A DNA stretch of 64,000 nucleotides from Selenomonas ruminantium subsp. ruminantium ATCC 12561 (GTDB lineage: Bacteria > Bacillota > Negativicutes > Selenomonadales > Selenomonadaceae). A model generated the notes under the pieces. That model ran no database searches. It was not told the origin of the DNA and was given only the letters and a program-made list of their open reading frames with translations. This document shows, one piece after another, positions 43,165 to 51,015 of this stretch (position 1 is its first letter; each line of letters opens with the position of its first letter). Where the stretch lies: assembly GCF_000424065.1 (NCBI RefSeq), contig NZ_AUJE01000021.1, positions 1-64,000 of the forward strand. The letters run 5' to 3'. The translations under genes were made by a program, and so were the position numbers.

Positions 43165-43755
43165 ATGGGAACTATTGCATTGCTGGGCGCAGGTGTGTTT
43201 TTGGGCTGGGTGTTGTTTGGCCGGCGAGGGAGTAGTAATGAGAACAGGCAGCATTATGCAGGCGGCCAGGAGAACGTAATCCGGCAGGAGGGCAGAGACA
43301 ACGCGGTCAGCGCTGGAAAAACGGCAAATTATGCGACGCAGCCAGCAGCCCGTGTACAGGAACATAATCATAACAGCAACAGTCAGAATCATACCCTGCG
43401 CAATGTGGCGGGCGGCATGGTGGCTGGTGCGGTTTTGGGGCATATGCTGAGCGGCGACCATAAGGCAGAAGCTCATGAGACAATCAACAACTATAATACC
43501 TATAATGAGCTTTATGATCATGATGATTGGGAAAACGAGGACTACGATACGGATTATGATGGTGATGGGCTGGATTATCAGGATGATGATGACAGCAGTG
43601 AGCTGGATTATGTGGATTATGACAGCTATGATGATGACAGTTATGAAGACGATAGCTATGGTGAGGATAGCTATGATAGTTACGACTATGATGCGGACAG
43701 CTATGACAGCGGTTCTGACTGGGGCAGTGATTCTTATGATGGCGGAGATTGGTAG
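43165..43755 (+). CDS. Membrane-anchored protein with Asp/Tyr/Ser-rich repeats, 196 aa
   Basis: ATG 43165 follows AGGGGG. Residues 1-16 are a short hydrophobic segment (MGTIALLGAGVFLGWVLFG) that can anchor the protein. The middle holds a glycine-rich hydrophobic patch (RNVAGGMVAGAVLGHML). From about residue 125 to the end the chain is almost only Asp, Tyr, Ser and Gly, as imperfect repeats of D-S-Y-D/E-D. Such a strongly acidic tail could bind calcium or basic partners. No family recognised. Confidence 0.7.
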   Translation: MGTIALLGAGVFLGWVLFGRRGSSNENRQHYAGGQENVIRQEGRDNAVSAGKTANYATQPAARVQEHNHNSNSQNHTLRNVAGGMVAGAVLGHMLSGDHKAEAHETINNYNTYNELYDHDDWENEDYDTDYDGDGLDYQDDDDSSELDYVDYDSYDDDSYEDDSYGEDSYDSYDYDADSYDSGSDWGSDSYDGGDW

Positions 43756-43787
43756 AGTTTATTATGCTAGCAAGAGGAGGATTTGTT

Positions 43788-44330
43788 ATGCACAGGTGGT
43801 TAAAAATTCTATTGATGTCGATGGTCGCATTTTCGACGATTTTTCTGGCCACAGGCTGTTCGGCTGAAGATGGAAAAATAACGCAGGAAACGGCAGACAG
43901 CAATAAGTTCCCGGCCTTTCAAACGGTAGATGTAGCAGGCAATACCGTTACGCAGGATATTTTCAAGGGCAAAAAAATAACGGTTGTAAATATCTGGGGA
44001 ACTTTCTGCCCGCCCTGCATTGGAGAAATGCCGGAATTGGAAAAATGGGCCAGGGAAATGCCACAGGATGTGCAGATTATCGGCCTTGTATGTGATGCCA
44101 GTGGCCCTGACGATAAAGAAATCACGGCGGCTGCTGTGAAAATCTTAAAAGATGCCAATGCCGGCTTTGTAAATATTCTGCCGGATGATAAATTGTTAAA
44201 GTATCTGGAAGGTGTAGATGCCGTGCCCACGACCATCTTTGTGGATGCAGACGGCAACATCATTGGCGAAAAGGTTGTAGGTGCCGATGTAGCGAAGTAC
44301 AAAGAGCAGGTTAAGAGGTATCTCAAGTGA
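43788..44330 (+). CDS. TlpA-like thiol:disulfide reductase lipoprotein
   Basis: A lipobox (STIFLATGC) shows membrane anchoring outside the cytoplasm. The thioredoxin fold has the redox motif in WGTFCPPCIGEMPELEKWA and the cis-proline region DAVPTTIFVD. 180 aa. AGAGGAGG precedes the ATG. It overlaps the next small gene by 4 bases and heads a cluster with a membrane ferredoxin protein, so the thiol may be re-reduced by electrons from that partner. Confidence 0.9.
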   Translation: MHRWLKILLMSMVAFSTIFLATGCSAEDGKITQETADSNKFPAFQTVDVAGNTVTQDIFKGKKITVVNIWGTFCPPCIGEMPELEKWAREMPQDVQIIGLVCDASGPDDKEITAAAVKILKDANAGFVNILPDDKLLKYLEGVDAVPTTIFVDADGNIIGEKVVGADVAKYKEQVKRYLK

Positions 44331-44467
44331 CCAGACTTGGCAAAATCCGCAGCCTGCTGCTGGCTTTGGCAGTCGGCTGTATACTGTGGGGACTGTGGCG
44401 TGGTGAGGCCCGAATCATTTTGCAAAAGGCTGTGCGCGTGTGTATGGAATGCATAGGATTGGGGTGA
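44327..44467 (+). CDS. CD1871A-type small CxxC protein, 46 aa
   Basis: GTG 44327 overlaps the tlpA-like stop. The protein has one hydrophobic helix (LLLALAVGCILWGLW), then RGEARIILQKAVRVCMECIGLG. The closing C-x-x-C-I-G motif after 'KA' is the mark of the small CD1871A-type proteins found between TlpA-like and ferredoxin-like genes in anaerobic Firmicutes. The two Cys may pass electrons or a disulfide across the membrane. It is easy to miss because of its size. Confidence 0.75.
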   Translation: MTRLGKIRSLLLALAVGCILWGLWRGEARIILQKAVRVCMECIGLG

Positions 44468-44471
44468 ACAG

Positions 44472-45335
44472 ATGAATATCACCCGTTCGGTTAATCGTCG
44501 TTTTGTGCAGCTGCTCGCGACTATGCTTACCAATCAGGAATTGCTGAATTTTACTTCCGGCAGGCTCTACAAGGGCAGTGCCAAAAATTTGTGCGCACCG
44601 GGGCTGAATTGTTATTCCTGTCCGGCAGCCACTTTGTCCTGCCCTTTGGGGGCGTTGCAGGCAGTCGGAGGAACGGCCGGTTATGGATTCAGTTTTTATG
44701 TCGGTGGCTTTTTGCTGCTGCTCGGCGTGCTTTGGGGAAGGTTGGCCTGTGGCTTTCTTTGTCCCTTTGGCTTTTTGCAGGACTTGCTGAGTAAATTGCC
44801 GGTGCCGAAAAGACGCCTGTTTCCGCCGTTGCGCTATGTGAAATACCTGCTGCTGGTCATCTTTGTCCTGTTATTGCCGGTGCTGCTCCTCATGGCAAGC
44901 GGTGCGGGAGCGCCGGCCTTTTGCGAGTACATTTGCCCGGCAGGTACGTTGGAGGCCGCTGTGCCATTGCTGCTGACGCATGCGGAGTATCGGCAGGCTG
45001 TCGGTGGCTTGTTTGCCTTAAAGGCCGTGATATTGGCTGCGGTGCTCATCGGCTGCCTGTTTATCCGCCGCTTCTTTTGCAAAATGCTTTGTCCGTTGGG
45101 AGCAATTTACGGCCTGCTGAATGCCGTCAGTATCTGCAGGCTGCATTTTGATGAAAAAAGCTGTGTGTCCTGTGGTCGCTGCCAAAAGGCTTGTCCCATG
45201 GATATCGACCCGGCAGCGCAGCCACATTCCCCGGAGTGCATTATGTGCGGTCAATGTGTTGAGGCTTGTCCGCAAAAAGCACTGCATTTAGGGATGAAAA
45301 ATCCGGCAACTAAGACTGCTGCAGATACACATTGA
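44472..45335 (+). CDS. Membrane 4Fe-4S protein (NapH/CcoG-like)
   Basis: A 287-aa protein with about five membrane helices and NapH-type Cys motifs (CGFLCPFGFLQDL and FCKMLCPLGAIYGL), then two ferredoxin clusters at the C-terminus: CVSCGRCQKACPMDI and CIMCGQCVEACPQKAL. Such proteins move electrons between the cytoplasm and membrane or periplasmic partners. In this cluster it is the likely electron donor to the TlpA-like protein through the small CxxC protein. Confidence 0.9.
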   Translation: MNITRSVNRRFVQLLATMLTNQELLNFTSGRLYKGSAKNLCAPGLNCYSCPAATLSCPLGALQAVGGTAGYGFSFYVGGFLLLLGVLWGRLACGFLCPFGFLQDLLSKLPVPKRRLFPPLRYVKYLLLVIFVLLLPVLLLMASGAGAPAFCEYICPAGTLEAAVPLLLTHAEYRQAVGGLFALKAVILAAVLIGCLFIRRFFCKMLCPLGAIYGLLNAVSICRLHFDEKSCVSCGRCQKACPMDIDPAAQPHSPECIMCGQCVEACPQKALHLGMKNPATKTAADTH

Positions 45336-45359
45336 AGCGAATAGTGGGGAGGATTGAAG

Positions 45360-45521
45360 ATGAAACAGAAAATCTGTGTTTGGCTGCTGACCATGCTGCT
45401 TATGGCTGCAGCTGTTCCGGTCATGGCGGCGGAGAGTGATACGTCCGATAACAGCAATTACCAGCAAAGTGATGATGGCTGTAAGGATGGCGTATGCCCG
45501 TGGCGAAAGGGCGGAAAATAA
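45360..45521 (+). CDS. Small exported Cys-containing peptide, 53 aa
   Basis: The ATG lies 24 bases after the ferredoxin-type gene, with GGGGAGG upstream. Residues 1-24 form a signal peptide ending VMAAES. The mature peptide is only about 29 residues, with two Cys in CKDGVCPWRKGGK. It may be a redox partner or substrate of the upstream thiol proteins. No family is recognised. Confidence 0.65.
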   Translation: MKQKICVWLLTMLLMAAAVPVMAAESDTSDNSNYQQSDDGCKDGVCPWRKGGK

Positions 45522-45542
45522 TACATTTAAGCCGCACAGATT

Positions 45543-45566
45543 TGTTCGGTCAAATTTGACCGGACA
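45543..45566. promoter_or_regulatory. 24-bp palindrome upstream of the phosphatase-like gene
   Basis: Halves TGTTCGGTCAAA and TTTGACCGGACA are complementary in 11 of 12 positions. The same left half and core recur at 55509-55532. It lies 79 bases upstream of the 45645 gene. Confidence 0.8.
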
Positions 45567-45644
45567 GGGAAAATAAGCAATATTTTCTGCCTTCATTGGC
45601 TTATACTAATAATAGATGGTGTAAGTGAAGATGGAGGTAAGGGG

Positions 45645-46238
45645 ATGGAGTATAATCGCATTTTTGTAATTGGGCCGGTAAAAGGTGATTTTGTAAAATT
45701 TATTAACGTTTGGGAGAAAATAGACTTCCAGCCAGAGCGCGATTTGGCCGTGTTTCTTGGCGATTATATCGGCAGCGGTGACGGTAATGTGGATATGATG
45801 CGCTGGGTCATGGAGCATCAAACAGAAAAAAACATGGTCTTCCTGCCCGGTGAGAATGAAGGACTCATGTACCTGGCAGAGGAAAAAGGCGACGAAGAAA
45901 TGAAGTCGCTATGGATGGAAGATAAGGATGGTTACTGGGTAGATGAGGCAATTTGGGCACAAAAAGATTGTAAAGAATTATATGAGGATTGGATGTATTT
46001 CCTGCATTGTCTGGATTTGAAGGATAGCTTCCAATTGTCTCTCGGTAAAACAAAAATCCATTTCGTTTCCCGCGCATGGAATCTGGATGAGGGAGATTTG
46101 GGCAGTGAGCGGCAGATTGTAGATGCCCATCTGCTAGAAGCCAGTGGTGCAGTTATAAATCCCAATTATCCGGATGGGCAAGTGGTTATGTGTGAGTTGC
46201 TTTCGAAGAAATATTATATATCCAAAGATAGTAAGTGA
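45645..46238 (+). CDS. PP2A/ApaH-like phosphoesterase-fold protein without its metal ligands
   Basis: The order of motifs follows PrpA/ApaH-type phosphatases: IFVIG-PVKG-DFVKFINVWEKIDFQPERD, FLGDYIGSGDGNVD, FLPGENEG. In active enzymes these are D-x-H-G, GDYxDRG and GNHE; here D-x-H is P-V-K, D-R is G-S and N-H is E-N. Most metal ligands are gone, so it is probably a binding protein, not an enzyme. The 197-aa length is normal. ATG follows GGAGG. Upstream is the palindrome shared with the 55.5-kb promoter. Confidence 0.7.
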   Translation: MEYNRIFVIGPVKGDFVKFINVWEKIDFQPERDLAVFLGDYIGSGDGNVDMMRWVMEHQTEKNMVFLPGENEGLMYLAEEKGDEEMKSLWMEDKDGYWVDEAIWAQKDCKELYEDWMYFLHCLDLKDSFQLSLGKTKIHFVSRAWNLDEGDLGSERQIVDAHLLEASGAVINPNYPDGQVVMCELLSKKYYISKDSK

Positions 46239-46259
46239 TTAAGTGATAATTGAATACAA

Positions 46260-46298
46260 ACAAGGCTCCTAACATTCTATCACAGGAGCCTTGTTTTC
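46260..46298 (+). terminator. Intrinsic terminator
   Basis: CAAGGCTCCT (46261-46270) pairs with AGGAGCCTTG (46284-46293), followed by TTTTCTT. Confidence 0.9.
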
Positions 46299-46430
46299 TT
46301 ATATTAATATGTATTATCTCAATCAATTTAGGGAATATTTGATTGCATGATAAGCAGGAATTGTAAAAATGATGTCGAATTACTATATATTAGAATTTTA
46401 AGATTATTTAAGAAACTTATAAATGGATAT

Positions 46431-46690
46431 TGAGGGATTACTACTTCTTAGAGTCAAGGGTTATTCCATAGCTGCAAAACTAGGGAGAAACAAAGAGAAA
46501 ATCTCCCGTGAACTTCGCAGAAATACTTCCAAAGGTGAGCGTATATACCTGTAACTGCACAGCAACAATACCAGAAGCGGCGTGTTGCTTGCAGACCTCA
46601 CAAACGATTGGATAATGGCAACATCTTAGAACATGTGCGGCATCGGCTGCTTGAATGGGAAGCTGATACGGTATATTTTGATTATAAAAC
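46431..46690 (+). pseudogene. IS30-family transposase remnant
   Basis: A broken frame reads KGYSIAAKLGRNKEKISRELRRN (stop near 46555), then, in a shifted frame, TAQQQYQKRRVACRPHKRLD and LLEWEADTV. HTH-type S-R-E-L-R-R-N and W-E-A-D-T-V (the first catalytic Asp) are IS30 hallmarks. It is truncated after WEADTV and has at least one frameshift. It marks a former insertion next to the HNH gene. Confidence 0.8.
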
Positions 46691-46763
46691 ACTATATGCT
46701 ATATGAGATTCATTTTTCCAAAGTGTTGCACTTAGTTTGTCTTAGCTTTAGGAGGAGAGAAAA

Positions 46764-47735
46764 ATGAAAAAAGTATACGAGAAACAAGCATTCGAAGAAT
46801 TTACAAAAAAATATAAACGTGGAAAAGGCGAGACGATAAAAGGAAGGAGTTCAACTATTGTTAGAACAGTTTATAAAAATTTAATGCCATGGATTGAATT
46901 TCAAGATAAGGATTTAAAAAAGATTGAAGACTACTTTGGTGATATAAGGAATTGCGTTTATTGTGGAAAAAAAGCTAACACGGTTGATCATATAAATCCT
47001 TTAATTGGGGAGAAGAAGCCTACTGGATGTATAAATGAGCCGAATAATATTCTTCCTTGTTGTAGTGATTGTAATAGCAAGAAGGGAGGGAATGATTGGA
47101 AATGTATGGAATTACCTTCGGAAAATAAAGAAAGGATGGAAAAATTCACTAATGAGAATAAAGTACATGAGTTCCAAATTGAAGGGGTGATTAATCCAAA
47201 AACGAATAAAAAGTGGATTGATGAAATTCAAGAGGATATTGATGAAATTAATCAAAAGTTGTCTATTTTGAATAAAAAATGTGCATTAGCTAAAAGGGAT
47301 TTAATAGCACATTATATAAGGGTCAATAAGCCCGATAGGGAATTTATAGATAAACTTATTCGTGACAACGGATTAGATACTTTATATAGAAAACCGGGCG
47401 ATAAAAAGGGGGAATATGAAAATATAAGAGATATTTCAATTTTGCATATTGTTAGAAAGGAAATAGAAAAATTTAAAGGTATTATGCGTAACATTGATGA
47501 TATAAAAAATTTGTTAAAAAAATATAGAATAGCCAATCCGAAAAATGATGATTTCCTTAAAGATTATATTAGTGATAATGATGTATTAGATAATTATTAT
47601 TCTATTTATAAGTCTAATATAAAGTTATATATTCTAAAAAAAGGATGGAATATTAGCGAGAATAAAAAAAATGAAGTAATTAAACAGTTAAAATTGATAT
47701 CATGGAAAGAAGATGTGTTAAAGAGTATTACTTAG
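46764..47735 (+). CDS. HNH endonuclease, 323 aa, AT-rich
   Basis: The HNH core is clear: CVYCGKKANTVDHINPLI, then NEPNNILPCCSDCNSKKGGND, with two CxxC pairs for a structural zinc and the catalytic His. The rest (150 residues after it) is Lys/Glu-rich helical sequence with no recognised domain. The DNA is far richer in A and T than its neighbours, a sign of recent acquisition. GGAGGAG precedes the ATG. It may be a restriction-like or defence nuclease; which one is unknown. Confidence 0.85.
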   Translation: MKKVYEKQAFEEFTKKYKRGKGETIKGRSSTIVRTVYKNLMPWIEFQDKDLKKIEDYFGDIRNCVYCGKKANTVDHINPLIGEKKPTGCINEPNNILPCCSDCNSKKGGNDWKCMELPSENKERMEKFTNENKVHEFQIEGVINPKTNKKWIDEIQEDIDEINQKLSILNKKCALAKRDLIAHYIRVNKPDREFIDKLIRDNGLDTLYRKPGDKKGEYENIRDISILHIVRKEIEKFKGIMRNIDDIKNLLKKYRIANPKNDDFLKDYISDNDVLDNYYSIYKSNIKLYILKKGWNISENKKNEVIKQLKLISWKEDVLKSIT

Positions 47736-47760
47736 TGTAAAATATAATGAGGAGCGTAAT

Positions 47761-49497
47761 ATGGCAAGATTTTACCCTGAAAATCCCGGTAATTTTAATG
47801 GTAGTGAAGGCGAAGAACAGGTCTATAATGCCCTAAAGACGCTGGATGACCGCTATGTGGTGTTTCATTCTTATCGCTGGGTAGGGGATGGCAATCGCTC
47901 ACAGGCTGATGGTGAGGCTGACTTCATTATCTTTGACCCGAAATATGGTGTTCTGGTCATTGAGGTGAAAGATGGCATTATCAGCTATGAGGGAGGGCGT
48001 TGGTATAGCACAACGCGTGATACCCACGAGAAAAATGAAATCGAACCATTTAGGCAGGCGGTCAGCAGCAAGTATAGAATATTGGATGAATTCAACAAAC
48101 ATATGCGCTTTGCGCCCTGGGTATTTCATGCTGTGTGGTTTACGAATTTTGACAAGTCACAAGTCCATAACTATCCGCTGGAAGCACCGCCAGAGATTAT
48201 CTTGGACGCGGATGCCCTTAGCTGGCCGGAAGATGCCATCAGAAATGTATTCGAATTTTGGTATGATACTACTGCAGCCCGCAAATATCCCAGTGTGTTG
48301 TCCGATGAAGACATCACGCGCTGTGTCGGCATTTTGCAGCCAGTGGTACGGGCAGCAGAGACGGTCAAAACATCCGGTGTGAGCTGTGAAAGCACGTCCG
48401 TTCGCCTGACCAATCAACAATATGCCTTGCTGCATTTCCTGCAGGAGCAACGTATCGCGGCTATATATGGACCGGCGGGCACTGGCAAGACCATTTTGGC
48501 TGTGGAGAAAGCGAAGATGCTGGCGAATGATGAGGAGGATGTATTGCTCCTTTGTTTCAATGAGTTTCTTTGGGAGCGGCTCAAGGAAATGGAACTGAAT
48601 CAGCATATTGCGCTGCATAATGAGCGTACACTGGCCGAGGAGCTGATGCCGGAGAAGAGGATTCCTTTTGACAAGATTATTAACCGCTTTGAAGCGTATT
48701 TTGCCGAGGAATTCGCGGATGAAAGCTGGCCATACAAGAATGTCATCATTGATGAAGCACAGGATTTCCCCAGTGATCTCTTGGCGCATATTCATCAGTT
48801 GGTTTTAGCTCGTGGTGGCATCCTATATGTATTCTATGACCGGAAGCAGTCGGTCATCACCCGCAAGATGCCGGATGGCACGTTAAAGCCAAATGCCAGC
48901 GTATGGATTGACCAGAACATGGATTGTCGTCTCGTGTTGTATCGTAACTGCCGCAACACTGCAGAAATCAGCAAGTCGCTCAGTAATATCGGGGAAATCA
49001 AGACCCAAGGCTATGTCAATGAAAATCATGGAGATAAACCAATAGTGCAATTTTGCACGAATCAGGAGGATATCGTTGCTGCTGTGAAATCCTTTATCAA
49101 TCAAAGCTTTGGAGAGGGATTCTCCCTTACGGATATGGTTATTCTCACCACCCATATGCTCAAGAGCAGTATGCTCACGAATTTTGCGGCAATCGGCGAC
49201 TGGCAGATTTCCAACAAGCCGGAACTGGGGAAAGTATGGTTTACCACGGTGCGCCGTTTCAAGGGGGTGGAGGCAAAAGCCGTGCTCATTCTGGATGTGA
49301 AAACATCCGAACTTACACAGGAAATAACCCGCAATCTGCTGTATGTGGGCAGTTCGCGGGCTACTCTGAAGCTGAAATTGCTGATTCTTGATGATGTACG
49401 CCGCAAGGACTATCCTGTGGCATTGGCAGCCTTGGGAGATAAAATCGAACAGCGTAAGGATATCGCAGATTGGCTGGGGATGGATATCAAGAAGTGA
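47761..49497 (+). CDS. NERD nuclease-domain UvrD-like (SF1) helicase
   Basis: Residues about 8-125 form a NERD domain, a nuclease-related PD-(D/E)XK fold, seen in SEGEEQVYNAL, GEADFIIFDPKYGVLVIEVKDG. Residues 215 to the end are a superfamily 1 ATPase: Walker A GPAGTGKTILAVEKAKM, Walker B NVIIDEAQDF, and C-terminal RRFKGVEAKAVLILD. 578 aa. It probably processes foreign or damaged DNA. The end overlaps, on the opposite strand, the last codons of the DUF2779 gene by 11 bases. Only about 25 bases separate it from the HNH gene. Confidence 0.88.
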   Translation: MARFYPENPGNFNGSEGEEQVYNALKTLDDRYVVFHSYRWVGDGNRSQADGEADFIIFDPKYGVLVIEVKDGIISYEGGRWYSTTRDTHEKNEIEPFRQAVSSKYRILDEFNKHMRFAPWVFHAVWFTNFDKSQVHNYPLEAPPEIILDADALSWPEDAIRNVFEFWYDTTAARKYPSVLSDEDITRCVGILQPVVRAAETVKTSGVSCESTSVRLTNQQYALLHFLQEQRIAAIYGPAGTGKTILAVEKAKMLANDEEDVLLLCFNEFLWERLKEMELNQHIALHNERTLAEELMPEKRIPFDKIINRFEAYFAEEFADESWPYKNVIIDEAQDFPSDLLAHIHQLVLARGGILYVFYDRKQSVITRKMPDGTLKPNASVWIDQNMDCRLVLYRNCRNTAEISKSLSNIGEIKTQGYVNENHGDKPIVQFCTNQEDIVAAVKSFINQSFGEGFSLTDMVILTTHMLKSSMLTNFAAIGDWQISNKPELGKVWFTTVRRFKGVEAKAVLILDVKTSELTQEITRNLLYVGSSRATLKLKLLILDDVRRKDYPVALAALGDKIEQRKDIADWLGMDIKK

Positions 49498-50998
49498 ATG
49501 CTTGTAGTTTCTCAAATATCTTGACCATTGCTAAGGTGTCAAGTTCGCAGTATTTCAGCATTTGCTGGCGTTTGATGGCTGCATCGGTGCAATCGTCTTT
49601 GGCTGTCTCCAAATAAACCATAGGAGCTTCGCCGCCATTATGTACACCGGCAAGCGCGTGATAATCTAACTCCTTGTCATTGGGAAAGAGGGCGGGCAAT
49701 ACATCCTTGATACTATAGCTGCCTTTTAAAACTTTGCTGTAGTATAATCTATCCCTGAAGGGAGCCATCATATCGACAAAATGCGTCAACCGTGCTAATA
49801 GCTGTGTACGCAGCTGCGGATATTCATTGGCTAAGTCTTGAATGCAGCTCCTTTCCACAGATGCATTGTAGGCGACAATACATGCTCCTGCAGGAATATC
49901 CTGACATAATCGTTGGGCGATTTCCTCGCGGGAGTCTTTGCGTGGGTCCCCTAGATACTCCTTATGGATTAACTTGCCGCCAGCTGACTCCAATATATGC
50001 AGCGAATATTGGAAAACCTGTCTTTGATATGGCCTTGTGCCTTTATATTGGGGAATGGCGGGATTGATGGTTTCAAAGTCTAAGAAATATAAGGGATATT
50101 GGATTTGAGTCAAAAAGCTACGAATGGCATTTTTATCAATATACGGCTCTGTTTCATGCAGCTCGTGGTCGACTTGTTGTTTATAATCCTCCTTCTTGAT
50201 ATGGGGCAATACATCCTCAAAGGAATAAATTCCGTCGTTATAGAATTTTACTTTGGCAGGTATGTTCATTCCACGAATGTCAAATATGTTCGGTTTGGGC
50301 AGACCTCGTGAACAGTAGGGGAAGAATGGGCAATCGTATGGATGCAGGCTGTCTTTTGCATCTGACCCGAAGCATTGCTTTCCCATGTTTCGGGTCGGTT
50401 CATTATCACCGGCAGTATACATGTAAGCGGCGATATCGGCAAGGTTTTTGACGGTATCACGTTGTAAATCACGGATTTCATCGGTCAGGTCAACAATCTT
50501 GAATAGCTGCTGGATATCCAATTCATCGCTGCGCACATATTGATTGTCTATAATGACCAGGCAGGCTTTCTGGACATTCAGCCCTGCTTTGGTCAGCACA
50601 TAATATTGGAAGGCGGCATCATGCTTATAGATAGGCTTTACTTTGGTACTGCTCTTGACCTCATAGATTTCTACATTTCCCGCGCCCAAATTACGCAGAA
50701 TGTCTACGCTGCAAAACAGTTTGTCAACGAAGAAGGAGGCCTCTGTGATTACCGAGGTGCCTTTCTTCATCTCTATCTGCGTATCCTGTGCCATCTTGTC
50801 ACGGTCATCATCACGGACAATCTCATGGAAAGCGCCAAACAGCCCCATAGCCAAATCGCCGACCTCGCTGCCCTGTTTTAAAATGGCTTCATTGTCGTAG
50901 GATTCATCATATTCGTCTGGTTTGTATTTTCTTAGCCAGACGCGTTTGGGGCATTGCAGGGCTTCACAGTATCTGGTTTTTGACAAGTCAACTGCCAT
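49487..50998 (-). CDS. DUF2779-family RecB-like nuclease, 503 aa
   Basis: The N-terminal part is a RecB-like PD-(D/E)XK domain with a Cys-based metal cluster: YCEALQCPKRVWLRK, then EIYEVKSSTKVK (catalytic E-x-K), and CPFFPYC. The C-terminal DUF2779 has YPLYFLDFETINPAIP, an RNase H/exonuclease-like fold with the acidic D-F-E. ATG 50998 follows GGAGG. Together these suggest a nuclease with two active sites. It is downstream of the WYL gene on the same strand and convergent with the NERD-helicase. Confidence 0.85.
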   Translation of the reverse strand: MAVDLSKTRYCEALQCPKRVWLRKYKPDEYDESYDNEAILKQGSEVGDLAMGLFGAFHEIVRDDDRDKMAQDTQIEMKKGTSVITEASFFVDKLFCSVDILRNLGAGNVEIYEVKSSTKVKPIYKHDAAFQYYVLTKAGLNVQKACLVIIDNQYVRSDELDIQQLFKIVDLTDEIRDLQRDTVKNLADIAAYMYTAGDNEPTRNMGKQCFGSDAKDSLHPYDCPFFPYCSRGLPKPNIFDIRGMNIPAKVKFYNDGIYSFEDVLPHIKKEDYKQQVDHELHETEPYIDKNAIRSFLTQIQYPLYFLDFETINPAIPQYKGTRPYQRQVFQYSLHILESAGGKLIHKEYLGDPRKDSREEIAQRLCQDIPAGACIVAYNASVERSCIQDLANEYPQLRTQLLARLTHFVDMMAPFRDRLYYSKVLKGSYSIKDVLPALFPNDKELDYHALAGVHNGGEAPMVYLETAKDDCTDAAIKRQQMLKYCELDTLAMVKIFEKLQAFTS

Positions 50999-51015
50999 TA
51001 TAAACACCTCCGTTT

